Shown in pieces: positions 31,889 through 39,994 of a stretch of 64,000 bases of DNA. Source of the DNA: Herbidospora galbida (GTDB taxonomy: Bacteria > Actinomycetota > Actinomycetes > Streptosporangiales > Streptosporangiaceae); contig NZ_SZQA01000003.1 in NCBI RefSeq assembly GCF_005233835.1, positions 1-64,000 on the forward strand, given 5' to 3'. Both the position numbers and the translations under genes were made by a program. Each line of letters opens with the position of its first letter. The first letter of the stretch is position 1. The notes below the pieces were generated by a model that searched no databases, was not told where the DNA came from, and was given only the letters and a program-made list of their open reading frames with translations.

Positions 31889-33894
31889 ACGCGGGCCATC
31901 AGAAGGGCGATGTCGTCTTCGGCCGGCGCGTCGCCCACGAGGGAGTCGATCACGGCCGCGCACGCGCGATCGAGCGTTGTCGACTCCAGCGCCGTGCGGG
32001 CGAGCACGTCGCCGAGCCTGGCCATGCCCGCGTCGAGGTCGGAGTGCCGCGTCTCGATCAGGCCGTCGGTGTAGAGGGCCAGCAGGGTCCCCGCCGGCAG
32101 GCGCATGTCGTAGGACTGGAAGGTGCCCAGGCCCACGCCGATCGGGGTGCCGGCGGTCAATGAGGGATACGTCACCTCGCCCGACGGGCTCACGATCGCG
32201 GGCGGCGGATGCCCGGCCGTGGCCATGGTGCAGTGGCCGGTGTACGGGTCGTAGACGGCGTACAGGCAGGTGGCGCCCATGGCGTCGGGGGAGAGGGCGT
32301 CCTCCGTCATGAGGTGGTCGAGGTGGGTGAGCAGCTCGTCCGGAGGCAGGTCCAGGTAGGCCAGGGCGCGGACGGCGGTGCGCAACCGGCCCATGGTGGC
32401 GGCGGCGTTGATGCCGTGGCCGGTCACGTCGCCGACGACCAGGGCGATGCGGCCGCAGGGGAGGTGGATGACGTCGTACCAGTCGCCGCCGACGCCGTCG
32501 TGGGTGTCGGAGGGCAGGTAGCGCGAGGCCACCTCGACGGTGTCGCTGCCGCTCAGGTGGTGCGGCAGCAGGTCGCGCTGGAGGGCGAGCGCGGTCAGCC
32601 GCTCGCGCGTGTACTGGCGGGCGTTGTCGAGGCTCAGCGCGGCCCGCGTGACCAGCTCTTCGGCCACCAGCAGGTCGTCTCTGGTGAACGGCGCCGGGTT
32701 GGAGGTGCGGGCGAAGGCCGCGACGCCGAGCACGTCGCCGCGCGCCTCCAGCGGCACGACGATCAGCGAGTGCATGCCGGTGGTCTCGATGATCCGCGCG
32801 CGGTCGGGGTCGTGTTCCAGCCAGGTGCCGGGCGAGGTGTCCAGCACGGGCTCGAAGTGCGGGCGGCGCGACTGCAGGACCTCCACGAACGGCGATCGCG
32901 GAGGCACGAACACGGCCTCCCCCCGCTCCCAGAGCGACTCGGGCGCTCCCTCTCGCGCCGAGGCCACGCCCGCCCGCCGGAAGGCGGGGCAGCCGCCCTC
33001 CGTCGTGGCCAGTCGCCGCAGCGGCTCGGTGCCGGGCAGCATCTCCTCCGGCAGGTCGACGGTGACGAAGTCGGCGAGGACCGGAATGGCCAGCTCGGCC
33101 AGTTCCTGGGCGGTGCTCATGACGTCCAGGGTGCTGCCGAGCCGGACGCCGGCCTCGCGCAGCAGGTCGAGGTGGTCGCGCGCCTTGCTGTTGCTGAAAT
33201 CGAGGGCCACCGAGCAGACGCCCAGCGGCCGGCCGTCCACGCCCGCCAGCGGCAACAGCGAGACGGACAGCAAGCGCTCGTCGCTCCCGTACGACCAGTG
33301 GGCCTCACGGTCGATGACGGGCCGGCCGTCGGCGAGCACCTCGCGCATCGCGTCCAGCACCCTTTCGTTGTCGATCCCGGGAATGACCTCGGTCAGGGAG
33401 CGGCCGATCCGGTAGTAGGGGTAGCCGTCGCGGAGCCGCTCGGCCGCCTCGTTGAACCAGACGCAGCGCAGGTCCCTGTCCCAGACGGCCATGGCGATGG
33501 GAAAGTTGCCGATGACCGACTCCAGCAATACGCCGGTGTCGGTCGACAGGTCGATGGTGACCGGAATGGCCGACACGAGCCAGGACCCCGGCCGGCTCTC
33601 GGCGTCGTCGCCCAGCGTGAGCGGCGCGGCGTCGGTGCGCACGATGATCACCTCGCCGTCCCGCCGCCGCACCTCCATCATTCCTCTGCGGGGCAGGAAC
33701 GCGCCGGGCCGTCCGCCGTCGCCACCGAGCGGGAGGAGCGTGCCGATGGGGCGGCCGAAGATGTCGGCCGCGAGGTAACCGGTGAGCTTCTCGGCGGCCT
33801 CGGTCCAGCCGACGACCGAGCCCGCGTCGTCGACGACGGCGACCGCCGGGGTCGCCGCTCCGAAAACCCCTCCAAAGACACTGTCGGCTTTCAT
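31885..33894 (-). CDS. PAS-PAS-GAF-SpoIIE protein phosphatase
   Basis: A 669-residue signalling protein. PAS domains occupy about 10-110 (VAVVDDAGSVVGWTEAAEKL) and 125-235 (MAVWDRDLRCVWFNEAAERL). A GAF domain lies at about 250-425 and a SpoIIE/PPM phosphatase at about 445-669 (GVGGDWYDV, LVVGDVTGHGINAA, EDDIALLMARV). It should dephosphorylate an anti-anti-sigma factor in a partner-switching circuit; the STAS protein at 27148-27492 is a candidate substrate (inference). There is no membrane segment. Confidence 0.9.
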   Translation of the reverse strand: MKADSVFGGVFGAATPAVAVVDDAGSVVGWTEAAEKLTGYLAADIFGRPIGTLLPLGGDGGRPGAFLPRRGMMEVRRRDGEVIIVRTDAAPLTLGDDAESRPGSWLVSAIPVTIDLSTDTGVLLESVIGNFPIAMAVWDRDLRCVWFNEAAERLRDGYPYYRIGRSLTEVIPGIDNERVLDAMREVLADGRPVIDREAHWSYGSDERLLSVSLLPLAGVDGRPLGVCSVALDFSNSKARDHLDLLREAGVRLGSTLDVMSTAQELAELAIPVLADFVTVDLPEEMLPGTEPLRRLATTEGGCPAFRRAGVASAREGAPESLWERGEAVFVPPRSPFVEVLQSRRPHFEPVLDTSPGTWLEHDPDRARIIETTGMHSLIVVPLEARGDVLGVAAFARTSNPAPFTRDDLLVAEELVTRAALSLDNARQYTRERLTALALQRDLLPHHLSGSDTVEVASRYLPSDTHDGVGGDWYDVIHLPCGRIALVVGDVTGHGINAAATMGRLRTAVRALAYLDLPPDELLTHLDHLMTEDALSPDAMGATCLYAVYDPYTGHCTMATAGHPPPAIVSPSGEVTYPSLTAGTPIGVGLGTFQSYDMRLPAGTLLALYTDGLIETRHSDLDAGMARLGDVLARTALESTTLDRACAAVIDSLVGDAPAEDDIALLMARV

Positions 33895-34022
33895 GCATTC
33901 ACCCGTCTTCGGTGGGGGACGAGTTCGCTGCCAGGAATGTCAGACTAAACCGCGCCTACCTGCGCTTATGCAAACTTTGACCAGGCTTTGCGGCACATGT
34001 ACGGTCACGCGAGGCCTGCTGA

Positions 34023-35672
34023 CTAGCCGGAATAGAAGGCGTCGATGTTGGCGTGGAGTTGCTCCGCCAGGGGCGGCGCCGTGTACGCGTCGGTCACCAC
34101 CTCGATGTAGCAGCCGCCCCTCGCCGACTGCGCCGCGTCCATGGCCCGGTCGAGCTCTTCCAGGGTGGTGACCCGGGCGGTCTGCCACCCCTCGCAGCCG
34201 AAGACCGAGGGCAGTTCGGAGTAGTGCCACGGGCCCAGGTCGTTGTAGGCGCTGTCGGGGTCGCGGCAGAGCAGGCGTTCGATCAGGTAGCCCTTGTTGT
34301 TGAGGACGAAGACGATCGGGCGCAGGCCGTACCGGCCGAAAACGCTCAGTTCCTGGACGGTGAGCTGGTGCGAGCCCTCACCGGTGATCAGCACCACCCG
34401 ACGGTCGGGTGCGGCGAAGGCCGCGCCGACGGCGGCGGGGGTGGCCCAGCCGATCGAGCCCCACATGGTCTGGTTCTCGAAGGAGACGTGCTTGGGCAGG
34501 CGGGCGAAGGCCATGCCGAGCGACGGCGTGCCGGTCTCGGCCACCAGGATGTCGCCCTCCTTGAGGAACGACTCCCAGCGCGGATAGAGCGTCTCGGCGG
34601 TGATCGCGTCCTGGCCGCTGCCCCGGACGGGGTCCATGCGGGCGATGTCGGCCCCGGCCATGGGCCAGTTCCGGTCGGGCAGATCGCCGGCCAGCGCGGG
34701 CAGCAGGTCCTTCATCTCCACGCTCTGGTAGGTCAGGCCCCCGACCTGGGTGTGATGGTGGCGGATGTCGACGACCTTGGCCGGGTCGAGGTTGGCGGTG
34801 AACGCGCCGCTGTTGAAGTCGTGCATGAGCGCGCCGATCATGATCACGACGTCGGCGCCCTCCACGAAGCGGCGGACGCCCTCGTTCATGAGCTTGCCGT
34901 CGTACATTCCGGCGAAGGCCGGGTCGTCCTCGTCGAGGATGCCCTTGTCGGCCACCATCGTGGCGAAGGGCAGGCCGGTGTCGTCCAGGAACGACCGCAG
35001 TTCGGCGCCCAGCCCGGCCCGCACGGTCAGCAGCCCCGGCAGGACGCAGGCCGTCTCGGCCTTGCCGAGCATGCGGCTGACCGTCTGGACGACCGCCTCG
35101 ACCTGGGCGGGATCACTGACCGGAGGCGGCAGCGGCGCGGCCTGGCTGACGATCGGCATCGAGGCCAGATCGGCGGGGAAGGCGAGGTAGACGGGTCGGC
35201 GATGGAAGAGCGCGGCGCCGATCAACCGCTCGATCTCGGCGGCGGCGTTCTGCGGGGTGAAGATCGCGCTGGCGCAGACGACCGGCTCCGACATCCGCCG
35301 GAACAGGTCGAACTCGCCGTTGCCGAGCGTGTGGTGGACCAGCGAATGATGCGCCTGTACGGGCATCTTCGGCATCCCCACCAGGTGGAACACCGGCAGG
35401 TGGTCGGCGTAAGCCCCGGCGATGCCGTTGATCGCGCTGAGCTCGCCGACGCCGTAAGTGGTGCAGACGGCCCCGGCGCCGTTGACGCGGGCGTAGCCGT
35501 CGGCGCTGTAGGCGGCGTTGAGTTCGTTGCAGCTGCCCACCCATTCGACGTCCGGATGGGCCACGATCGCGTCGTCGACGGGGAACGCGTAGTCCCCCGG
35601 GACGCCGAAGACGTGGCGCACGCCGATGTCCCGCAGGCGGTTCAGGACGTGCTCGATCACGGTGGTGGCCAT
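34023..35672 (-). CDS. Thiamine-diphosphate decarboxylase (pyruvate/indolepyruvate type)
   Basis: A 549-residue ThDP enzyme. The N-terminal PYR domain has FGVPGDYAFPVDD and the catalytic Glu in SCNELNAAYSADGYA. The HHTLGNGEFDLF motif has the His pair typical of pyruvate and indolepyruvate decarboxylases. The C-terminal PP domain has LITGEGSHQLTVQEL and LNNKGYLIERL, which bind diphosphate and Mg. It converts a 2-oxo acid to an aldehyde and CO2; the choice between pyruvate, phenylpyruvate and indolepyruvate cannot be made here. GGGGGAG precedes the ATG. The gene appears monocistronic. Confidence 0.87.
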   Translation of the reverse strand: MATTVIEHVLNRLRDIGVRHVFGVPGDYAFPVDDAIVAHPDVEWVGSCNELNAAYSADGYARVNGAGAVCTTYGVGELSAINGIAGAYADHLPVFHLVGMPKMPVQAHHSLVHHTLGNGEFDLFRRMSEPVVCASAIFTPQNAAAEIERLIGAALFHRRPVYLAFPADLASMPIVSQAAPLPPPVSDPAQVEAVVQTVSRMLGKAETACVLPGLLTVRAGLGAELRSFLDDTGLPFATMVADKGILDEDDPAFAGMYDGKLMNEGVRRFVEGADVVIMIGALMHDFNSGAFTANLDPAKVVDIRHHHTQVGGLTYQSVEMKDLLPALAGDLPDRNWPMAGADIARMDPVRGSGQDAITAETLYPRWESFLKEGDILVAETGTPSLGMAFARLPKHVSFENQTMWGSIGWATPAAVGAAFAAPDRRVVLITGEGSHQLTVQELSVFGRYGLRPIVFVLNNKGYLIERLLCRDPDSAYNDLGPWHYSELPSVFGCEGWQTARVTTLEELDRAMDAAQSARGGCYIEVVTDAYTAPPLAEQLHANIDAFYSG

Positions 35673-36032
35673 CGGACTCCCCCTTGTCGTCTGCCAACAG
35701 GGGGAAGCCTGCCCAGTTAAACGTGACGAATCACCATAAAACAGGCATGGCTTTGTGGATCATGAATGCGGGTGGGCATGACCGCGCCGACTTACGGCGA
35801 TGCGTCAGCCAGGGCTGCGCTGCAGGGGCCTCGGGTGGATGCTCGGCAGGTATTTGCGTCGCAGATCGACTCAAATGCCATTTGGTTAATGTCTAACTCA
35901 GATGCACTGAAGGGTCGCTGAACGTATCGACCTTTTTGAGGCATAGATGCTGGTCGGCGACTATGCTGTGCCGGGGCGGCGCGTAAAGGGATGTGCCGTT
36001 AATCATGTGCTATGAGTTCTCGGGCCATCGGG
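35673..36032. other. Intergenic region upstream of the NLR locus
   Basis: No supported gene. A 70-codon frame on + (35684-35896) lacks a ribosome-binding site and homology cues. GC is lower here than in the flanks, which fits a border of a transferred block. Confidence 0.4.
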
Positions 36033-36061
36033 TTGACCGGCCGGGATTGCCGGGATAACTT
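36033..36061 (+). promoter_or_regulatory. Candidate promoter of the NLR operon
   Basis: TTGACC (36033-36038), a 17-base spacer, then TAACTT (36056-36061). It is followed by GGAGG at 36084-36088 and the GTG at 36094. This is close to the housekeeping sigma consensus. Confidence 0.55.
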
Positions 36062-36093
36062 GTGGTCAATTTTGGCGATCTCATGGAGGCTCC

Positions 36094-36318
36094 GTGCGGC
36101 TCGAGATGCTCTATAAAGACCAGAACTCGGGTGGCAACGGCTGCCCCGCTATCTACTTGGCCGATAATGGCCAAATTGTGGTTCAGGGTCCGGCGGTCGA
36201 TGAGGACACCTCGTCCAACCTCGTGAACGTTCTGCCTGGTGAGATCGCTTTGCAGATCGCCCCTGAAGTGCTGCTGGGAGCTGTCGAGAGGCTGCGCGAG
36301 AAGGGGGAGGCCCGCTAA
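36094..36318 (+). CDS. Small protein heading the NLR operon
   Basis: A 74-residue protein with MLYKDQNSGGNGCPAIYLAD, VVQGPAVDEDTSSNLVNVLP and APEVLLGAVERLREKG. Proteins of this kind commonly sit immediately before DUF6879 genes in actinobacteria, but I know of no function. The GTG start has GGAGG five bases upstream. The stop TAA is followed directly by the GTG of the DUF6879 gene, so the two are translationally linked. Confidence 0.75.
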   Translation: MRLEMLYKDQNSGGNGCPAIYLADNGQIVVQGPAVDEDTSSNLVNVLPGEIALQIAPEVLLGAVERLREKGEAR

Positions 36319-36876
36319 GTGGGGCGGGTGTTTCGGTCACTCGACGACGTGGAGTTCAACCGCTTCTTCACCGATTTTCGCTTCACCGCCTACCGTCTGG
36401 AGTCGCTGCAGCGCTATGACGTGTCCTACGAAAAGGCGGAGTTCGATCTCTTCCTGGGCGGGCAGCAGCGCGGTGAGTTCCCGGGCATCGCCCGGTGGAT
36501 AGACGAGACCGTGAGGCCGGCGCGGGCGGCCGGGAAGCTTCTGCACCGCGTGCACGTCGTGGAAGAACCCTTGTCGGACTATGTCCGTTTTGAATGTGCT
36601 TGGTCCTATACGCACACTGTGCGGGCCGGTGAAGACGTCCGGCTCATTCCGGTCTCGTCTGGCGAGTGGCCTACGGGCATGCCGCATTACGACTACTGGC
36701 TCTTCGACTCATCCATCCTCATCACGATGCACTACGAAGAGGACGGCACGTTCGAGGCTGCCGAGATCGTCGACGACGCCGAGCGGATCGTCCAGGCCAA
36801 TTTCTGGCGCGACATGGCGGTGGGACGATCTATCCCGTTCCCCGCGTTCGCCGAAAAATATGACAGTGTATTCTGA
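36319..36876 (+). CDS. DUF6879 family protein
   Basis: A 185-residue protein of the DUF6879 type: FNRFFTDFRFTAYRLESLQR, YDVSYEKAEFDLFLGG, RVHVVEEPLSDYVRFECAW, PHYDYWLFDSSILITMHYEE and a closing VQANFWRDMAVGRSIPF. The function of the family is unknown; it is abundant near regulators in filamentous actinobacteria. The GTG start abuts the previous stop. The NLR gene begins 20 bases downstream, so it is probably in the same operon. Confidence 0.8.
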   Translation: MGRVFRSLDDVEFNRFFTDFRFTAYRLESLQRYDVSYEKAEFDLFLGGQQRGEFPGIARWIDETVRPARAAGKLLHRVHVVEEPLSDYVRFECAWSYTHTVRAGEDVRLIPVSSGEWPTGMPHYDYWLFDSSILITMHYEEDGTFEAAEIVDDAERIVQANFWRDMAVGRSIPFPAFAEKYDSVF

Positions 36877-36896
36877 TCTGTGGCGAGCCGGCGGAA

Positions 36897-39005
36897 ATGC
36901 AGAACTTCAGTAACGATTTCACGGGTGACGCCGACTCGGTAGTGCAGATCGGTGCGATGCACGGCTCCATCAATCTGACTCCCAAGAACCGGGCTTTGCC
37001 ACTGCCTCGGCAGTTGCCTCTGCCGGTCGCCGGGTTCGTCAACAGAGTCGAGACCATCGCGGCGTTGGACCGCCTCCTCGCCGCCGAAAGCGGCACAGGT
37101 GGGGTCTCCGCCATCGCCGGCCCGCCGGGCGTCGGAAAGACCGCATTGGTCATGCACTGGGCGCATCGAGTCCGCGACCGTTTTCCAGACGGAGATCTCT
37201 ATATCGACCTGGGCGGCTATGGGCCAAGCGCGCCACTCAGCGCGGATCAGGCGCTCGACAGTTTCCTACGAGCGTTGGATATTCCAAAGGAGGGCATCCC
37301 CGCGACGCTTGCGGAGCGTGCCTCGCTGTTCCGCTCATTGGTTACCGGTCGGCGGATGCTCGTCGTCCTCGACAATGCCGCGGACACCGCGACGGTGCGC
37401 CCGCTTCTTCCGGCGGCGCGCGGCTGCTTAGCCTTGATCACGAGCAGAAGTAGCCTGGCCGGATTGGTAACACGGGAAGGAGCCGCGCGTGTGACCCTGG
37501 ACGTGCTGAGTCCATCGGACGCCGTCGAGTTACTCGTGCAGGTGATTGGTGCTGCCCGCGTCACCGCAGAACCCGACGCGGCCGTTCGCGTCGCCGAACT
37601 CTGCGGCCATCTTCCGCTGGCGCTGAGAGTCGTGGCCGAACGTGCGGTGGACAGACCGAGGCTCACACTCGCCGACCTCGTCGCCGAGCTCGAAGAGGAA
37701 CAGCACAGGCTCGACTCACTCGCGTCGGGTGAAGATGAGCTCAGCGACGTACGCGCCGCCTTCTCTTGGTCATATCGTGCGCTCGTCCCCGAAATGCAGC
37801 AGGCTTTCCGGTTGCTCGGTCTTCATCCCGGACGGGAATTCGGTGTCGAGGCGGCTATGGCACTGCTCGACTCCGCCGAGCCGCGAGCCACACAGCGTCT
37901 ACTGGAAACCCTCTGCGCGGCGCATCTCCTGCAAGAGGTGTCCCGGAACCGTTATCGCCTCCACGATCTGCTGCGGGCGTACGCGAAGGAACGGCTGCAT
38001 GAAGAGGTCAGCGCGAAAGACCAGACACTGGCCGTCCGCCGGGTTCTGAGCTGGTATCTCCTGGCCACCGATGCCGGCCGGAAGGTGATCCTTCCTCACT
38101 CGCATGAGGTGCCCCTCGTCCCGGCCGTAAAGCTCCGGGTACCGGCGTTCGACGACGCGGAGAAGGCCATGGTCTGGTTCGAGGAGGAGCGGCTCAACAT
38201 TCTGGCTGCTCTGGATCAGGCTTTGGACACCGGTCAGTACGACATCGCGTGGAAATTGCCGGTCGCCGCCGACGGTTTCTTCGAACTCCACTCGTACTGG
38301 ACGGAGTGGGAGGCGATCCACCGCGCCGGAGCCGAGGCTGCTCGTATCCTCGGTGACCGTCTGGGGGAGGCGTCGAACGTCTTCGCCCTGGGTGATGCTG
38401 ACTGGCGTGGCGGGAGACCGGAAAGGGCGATGGCGAACTACCACACGGTCATCGCCTACGGTCGGGAAGCCGACGACGCGTGGCTCACCGGTTTCTCCCA
38501 CCGGGGCTTGGGGCTCATTCACGAGGAGATGGGCGATCGCGAGGAGGCCTTGACCTGTTTTCGGTCGGCTCTCGAGGTCTTCCGCTCGGGGGGACTGCGG
38601 CGGGGAGAAGGCATGGCGCTTCTCAGCCTCGGGGAACACGCCGCCCTGCTGGAAGATTTCGAGGAGGCGGCGGCGCTGGGAGCCAGAGCCGTGGAGGTCT
38701 TCGTCGAAGCGCACGACGAGTGGAGCGCGGCCTGGGGAACCCGCCCGCTCGCAAGAGCACTGATGGAGCTCGGCCGGAGCGCCGAGGCTCAAGAACTGCT
38801 CGAACGGGCGGGAGCGACATTCGAGCGCTTCAAAGATCGGCGGAGCCTCGCGATGACGCTGGCGATGATGGGTGACATCCACCAAGTTCAGGGCGACTCC
38901 TCGGCCGCACGACATCGTTGGAGCGAGGCGGCGGAACTCTACGAGGCGTTCGGCGAGAACGCCCTCAGCGGGGAATTACGGGCGAAGGCCGCTGAAGCCG
39001 GATGA
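36897..39005 (+). CDS. NLR-like NB-ARC-TPR ATPase with N-terminal RHIM-like amyloid motif
   Basis: A 702-residue STAND protein. Residues 6-27 match an amyloid-signalling motif N-x-F-x-G-x-A-x-x-V-V-Q-I-G ... H-G-x-I; VQIG is the RHIM core form. NB-ARC: P-loop GPPGVGKT (75-82), Walker B MLVVLDN (about 154-160), GHLPLAL (237-243) and an MHD-like RYRLHDLLR (about 352-360). The rest from about 450 is helical TPR repeats (READDAWLTGFSHRGLGLIH, EEALTCFRSALEVF), the probable sensor. No catalytic effector domain is fused. In known systems ligand binding oligomerises the ATPase and the motif templates amyloid formation in a partner effector. A partner carrying the same motif is two genes downstream. 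The GNAT start overlaps its stop (ATGA). Confidence 0.88.
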   Translation: MQNFSNDFTGDADSVVQIGAMHGSINLTPKNRALPLPRQLPLPVAGFVNRVETIAALDRLLAAESGTGGVSAIAGPPGVGKTALVMHWAHRVRDRFPDGDLYIDLGGYGPSAPLSADQALDSFLRALDIPKEGIPATLAERASLFRSLVTGRRMLVVLDNAADTATVRPLLPAARGCLALITSRSSLAGLVTREGAARVTLDVLSPSDAVELLVQVIGAARVTAEPDAAVRVAELCGHLPLALRVVAERAVDRPRLTLADLVAELEEEQHRLDSLASGEDELSDVRAAFSWSYRALVPEMQQAFRLLGLHPGREFGVEAAMALLDSAEPRATQRLLETLCAAHLLQEVSRNRYRLHDLLRAYAKERLHEEVSAKDQTLAVRRVLSWYLLATDAGRKVILPHSHEVPLVPAVKLRVPAFDDAEKAMVWFEEERLNILAALDQALDTGQYDIAWKLPVAADGFFELHSYWTEWEAIHRAGAEAARILGDRLGEASNVFALGDADWRGGRPERAMANYHTVIAYGREADDAWLTGFSHRGLGLIHEEMGDREEALTCFRSALEVFRSGGLRRGEGMALLSLGEHAALLEDFEEAAALGARAVEVFVEAHDEWSAAWGTRPLARALMELGRSAEAQELLERAGATFERFKDRRSLAMTLAMMGDIHQVQGDSSAARHRWSEAAELYEAFGENALSGELRAKAAEAG

Positions 39006-39571
39006 GCGAGTTCGTACTGGAACTGAGACATCGGACGCCACCTCAAGACTGGATCGCAGCCATCTGCGCCATTCATGACGATGTCTTCCTCCGTGAGCCC
39101 TTCGCTTGGACACCGGACACGTCGCAGGAGAACGCGGAGGATCTCCACAGGCTGGCCGGAGACCCGAGCTTCAGTGCGGTGATCGCGTGGCACGCTGGTG
39201 AACCGGTCGGTTATGCGTACGGCCACCGTCTGCCGGCTGACCACGGGTGGTGGCGGGCCATCCCCGAGCCGCTCCCGGCCGAGTTCACCGACGAATGGGA
39301 CGGCCGCACCTTCGCCCTTGTCAGCCTCGCCGTTCTTCCAAACCGGCGAGGTCACGGGGTCGGCAGAAGACTCATCGACAGCCTGCTCGGTTCGCGGGGC
39401 GAGGAGCGTGCTGTTCTGTCCGTACAGCCGACGGCTCTGAGCACCCAAAGCATCTACCGGCATCTCGGCTGGCGCTTGATCGGCAGAAACGGCCCGTTCG
39501 CCGGGATCACGCCCCCTCGTTGGGACGTCTATGTAATGGAGACCCTGTCCCGCCCGAGCCCTGCCCCCTGA
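39002..39571 (+). CDS. GNAT family N-acetyltransferase
   Basis: A 189-residue single-domain acetyltransferase. It has VIAWHAGEPVGYAYGHRLP, then FALVSLAVLPNRRGHGVGRR, the acetyl-CoA pyrophosphate-binding motif A (R/Q-x-x-G-x-G/A pattern), and STQSIYRHLGWRLIG. The substrate is unknown. Its ATG overlaps the NLR stop by four bases, and 14 bases separate it from the amyloid-motif gene. It therefore sits between receptor and presumed effector and may modify one of them (inference). Confidence 0.88.
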   Translation: MSEFVLELRHRTPPQDWIAAICAIHDDVFLREPFAWTPDTSQENAEDLHRLAGDPSFSAVIAWHAGEPVGYAYGHRLPADHGWWRAIPEPLPAEFTDEWDGRTFALVSLAVLPNRRGHGVGRRLIDSLLGSRGEERAVLSVQPTALSTQSIYRHLGWRLIGRNGPFAGITPPRWDVYVMETLSRPSPAP

Positions 39572-39585
39572 TCGAGGAGTTTCTC

Positions 39586-39903
39586 TTGGACCCCATCACG
39601 CTCGCCATCGCCGGTGCCGTCGCCACAGGTGTCGTCACCCGAGCGGGAGAGTTGGCGGGCACAGCGCTGTCCACGCTGTTCGGCCGCATCCGCGACCGCT
39701 TCCGCGACCGGCCGGAGGAACTCGAATCGCCAGAGAGCACGGCGGCCGCACTCGAGACGGAGTTCACCCGCGATCCGGCCTTCCGTCAGGACTGCCACGC
39801 CCTGTGGAACCAGGCACAGAGCGGCGGCGTGGCCAATTCCTTCAACGGTCAAGCCAACAAGGTGATCCAGGCCCGGGACATTCACGGGAACATCACTTTC
39901 TAG
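39586..39903 (+). CDS. Candidate cell-death effector with C-terminal RHIM-like amyloid motif
   Basis: A 105-residue protein. It starts at TTG 39586, with GAGGAG six bases upstream; no ATG or GTG competes. The N-terminus is a hydrophobic helix (DPITLAIAGAVATGVVTRAG) followed by amphipathic, charged helices (STLFGRIRDRFRDR). This resembles membrane-targeting death domains of the HeLo/Bell kind. The last 22 residues (84-105) repeat the NLR motif: N-x-F-x-G-x-A-x-x-V-I-Q ... I-H-G-N-I-T-F. Nine of 22 positions are identical to the NLR N-terminus. The expected mechanism is amyloid templating by the activated NLR, then membrane damage. The motif is visible; the Bell assignment is inference. Confidence 0.8.
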   Translation: MDPITLAIAGAVATGVVTRAGELAGTALSTLFGRIRDRFRDRPEELESPESTAAALETEFTRDPAFRQDCHALWNQAQSGGVANSFNGQANKVIQARDIHGNITF

Positions 39904-39994
39904 GCGCCGCCTCGGCCGTTCGGTCGACGTGGGCGGGGCTCCAGATCCGCTAGCCTGGCCGCTCCACCACTTGAATAGAGGAAAGGGTGCGGTC

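Noticed and set aside
32209-33948. 579-codon plus-strand frame opposite the PAS-GAF-SpoIIE gene
   Set aside because: The minus-strand protein has all catalytic motifs; the shadow has none.
34053-35720. 555-codon plus-strand frame opposite the ThDP decarboxylase
   Set aside because: The GDG-type and HH motifs lie on the minus strand; the shadow is low-complexity.
35684-35896. 70-codon frame upstream of the NLR operon
   Set aside because: No start signal and odd composition; it overlaps the 5' end of the divergent decarboxylase gene.
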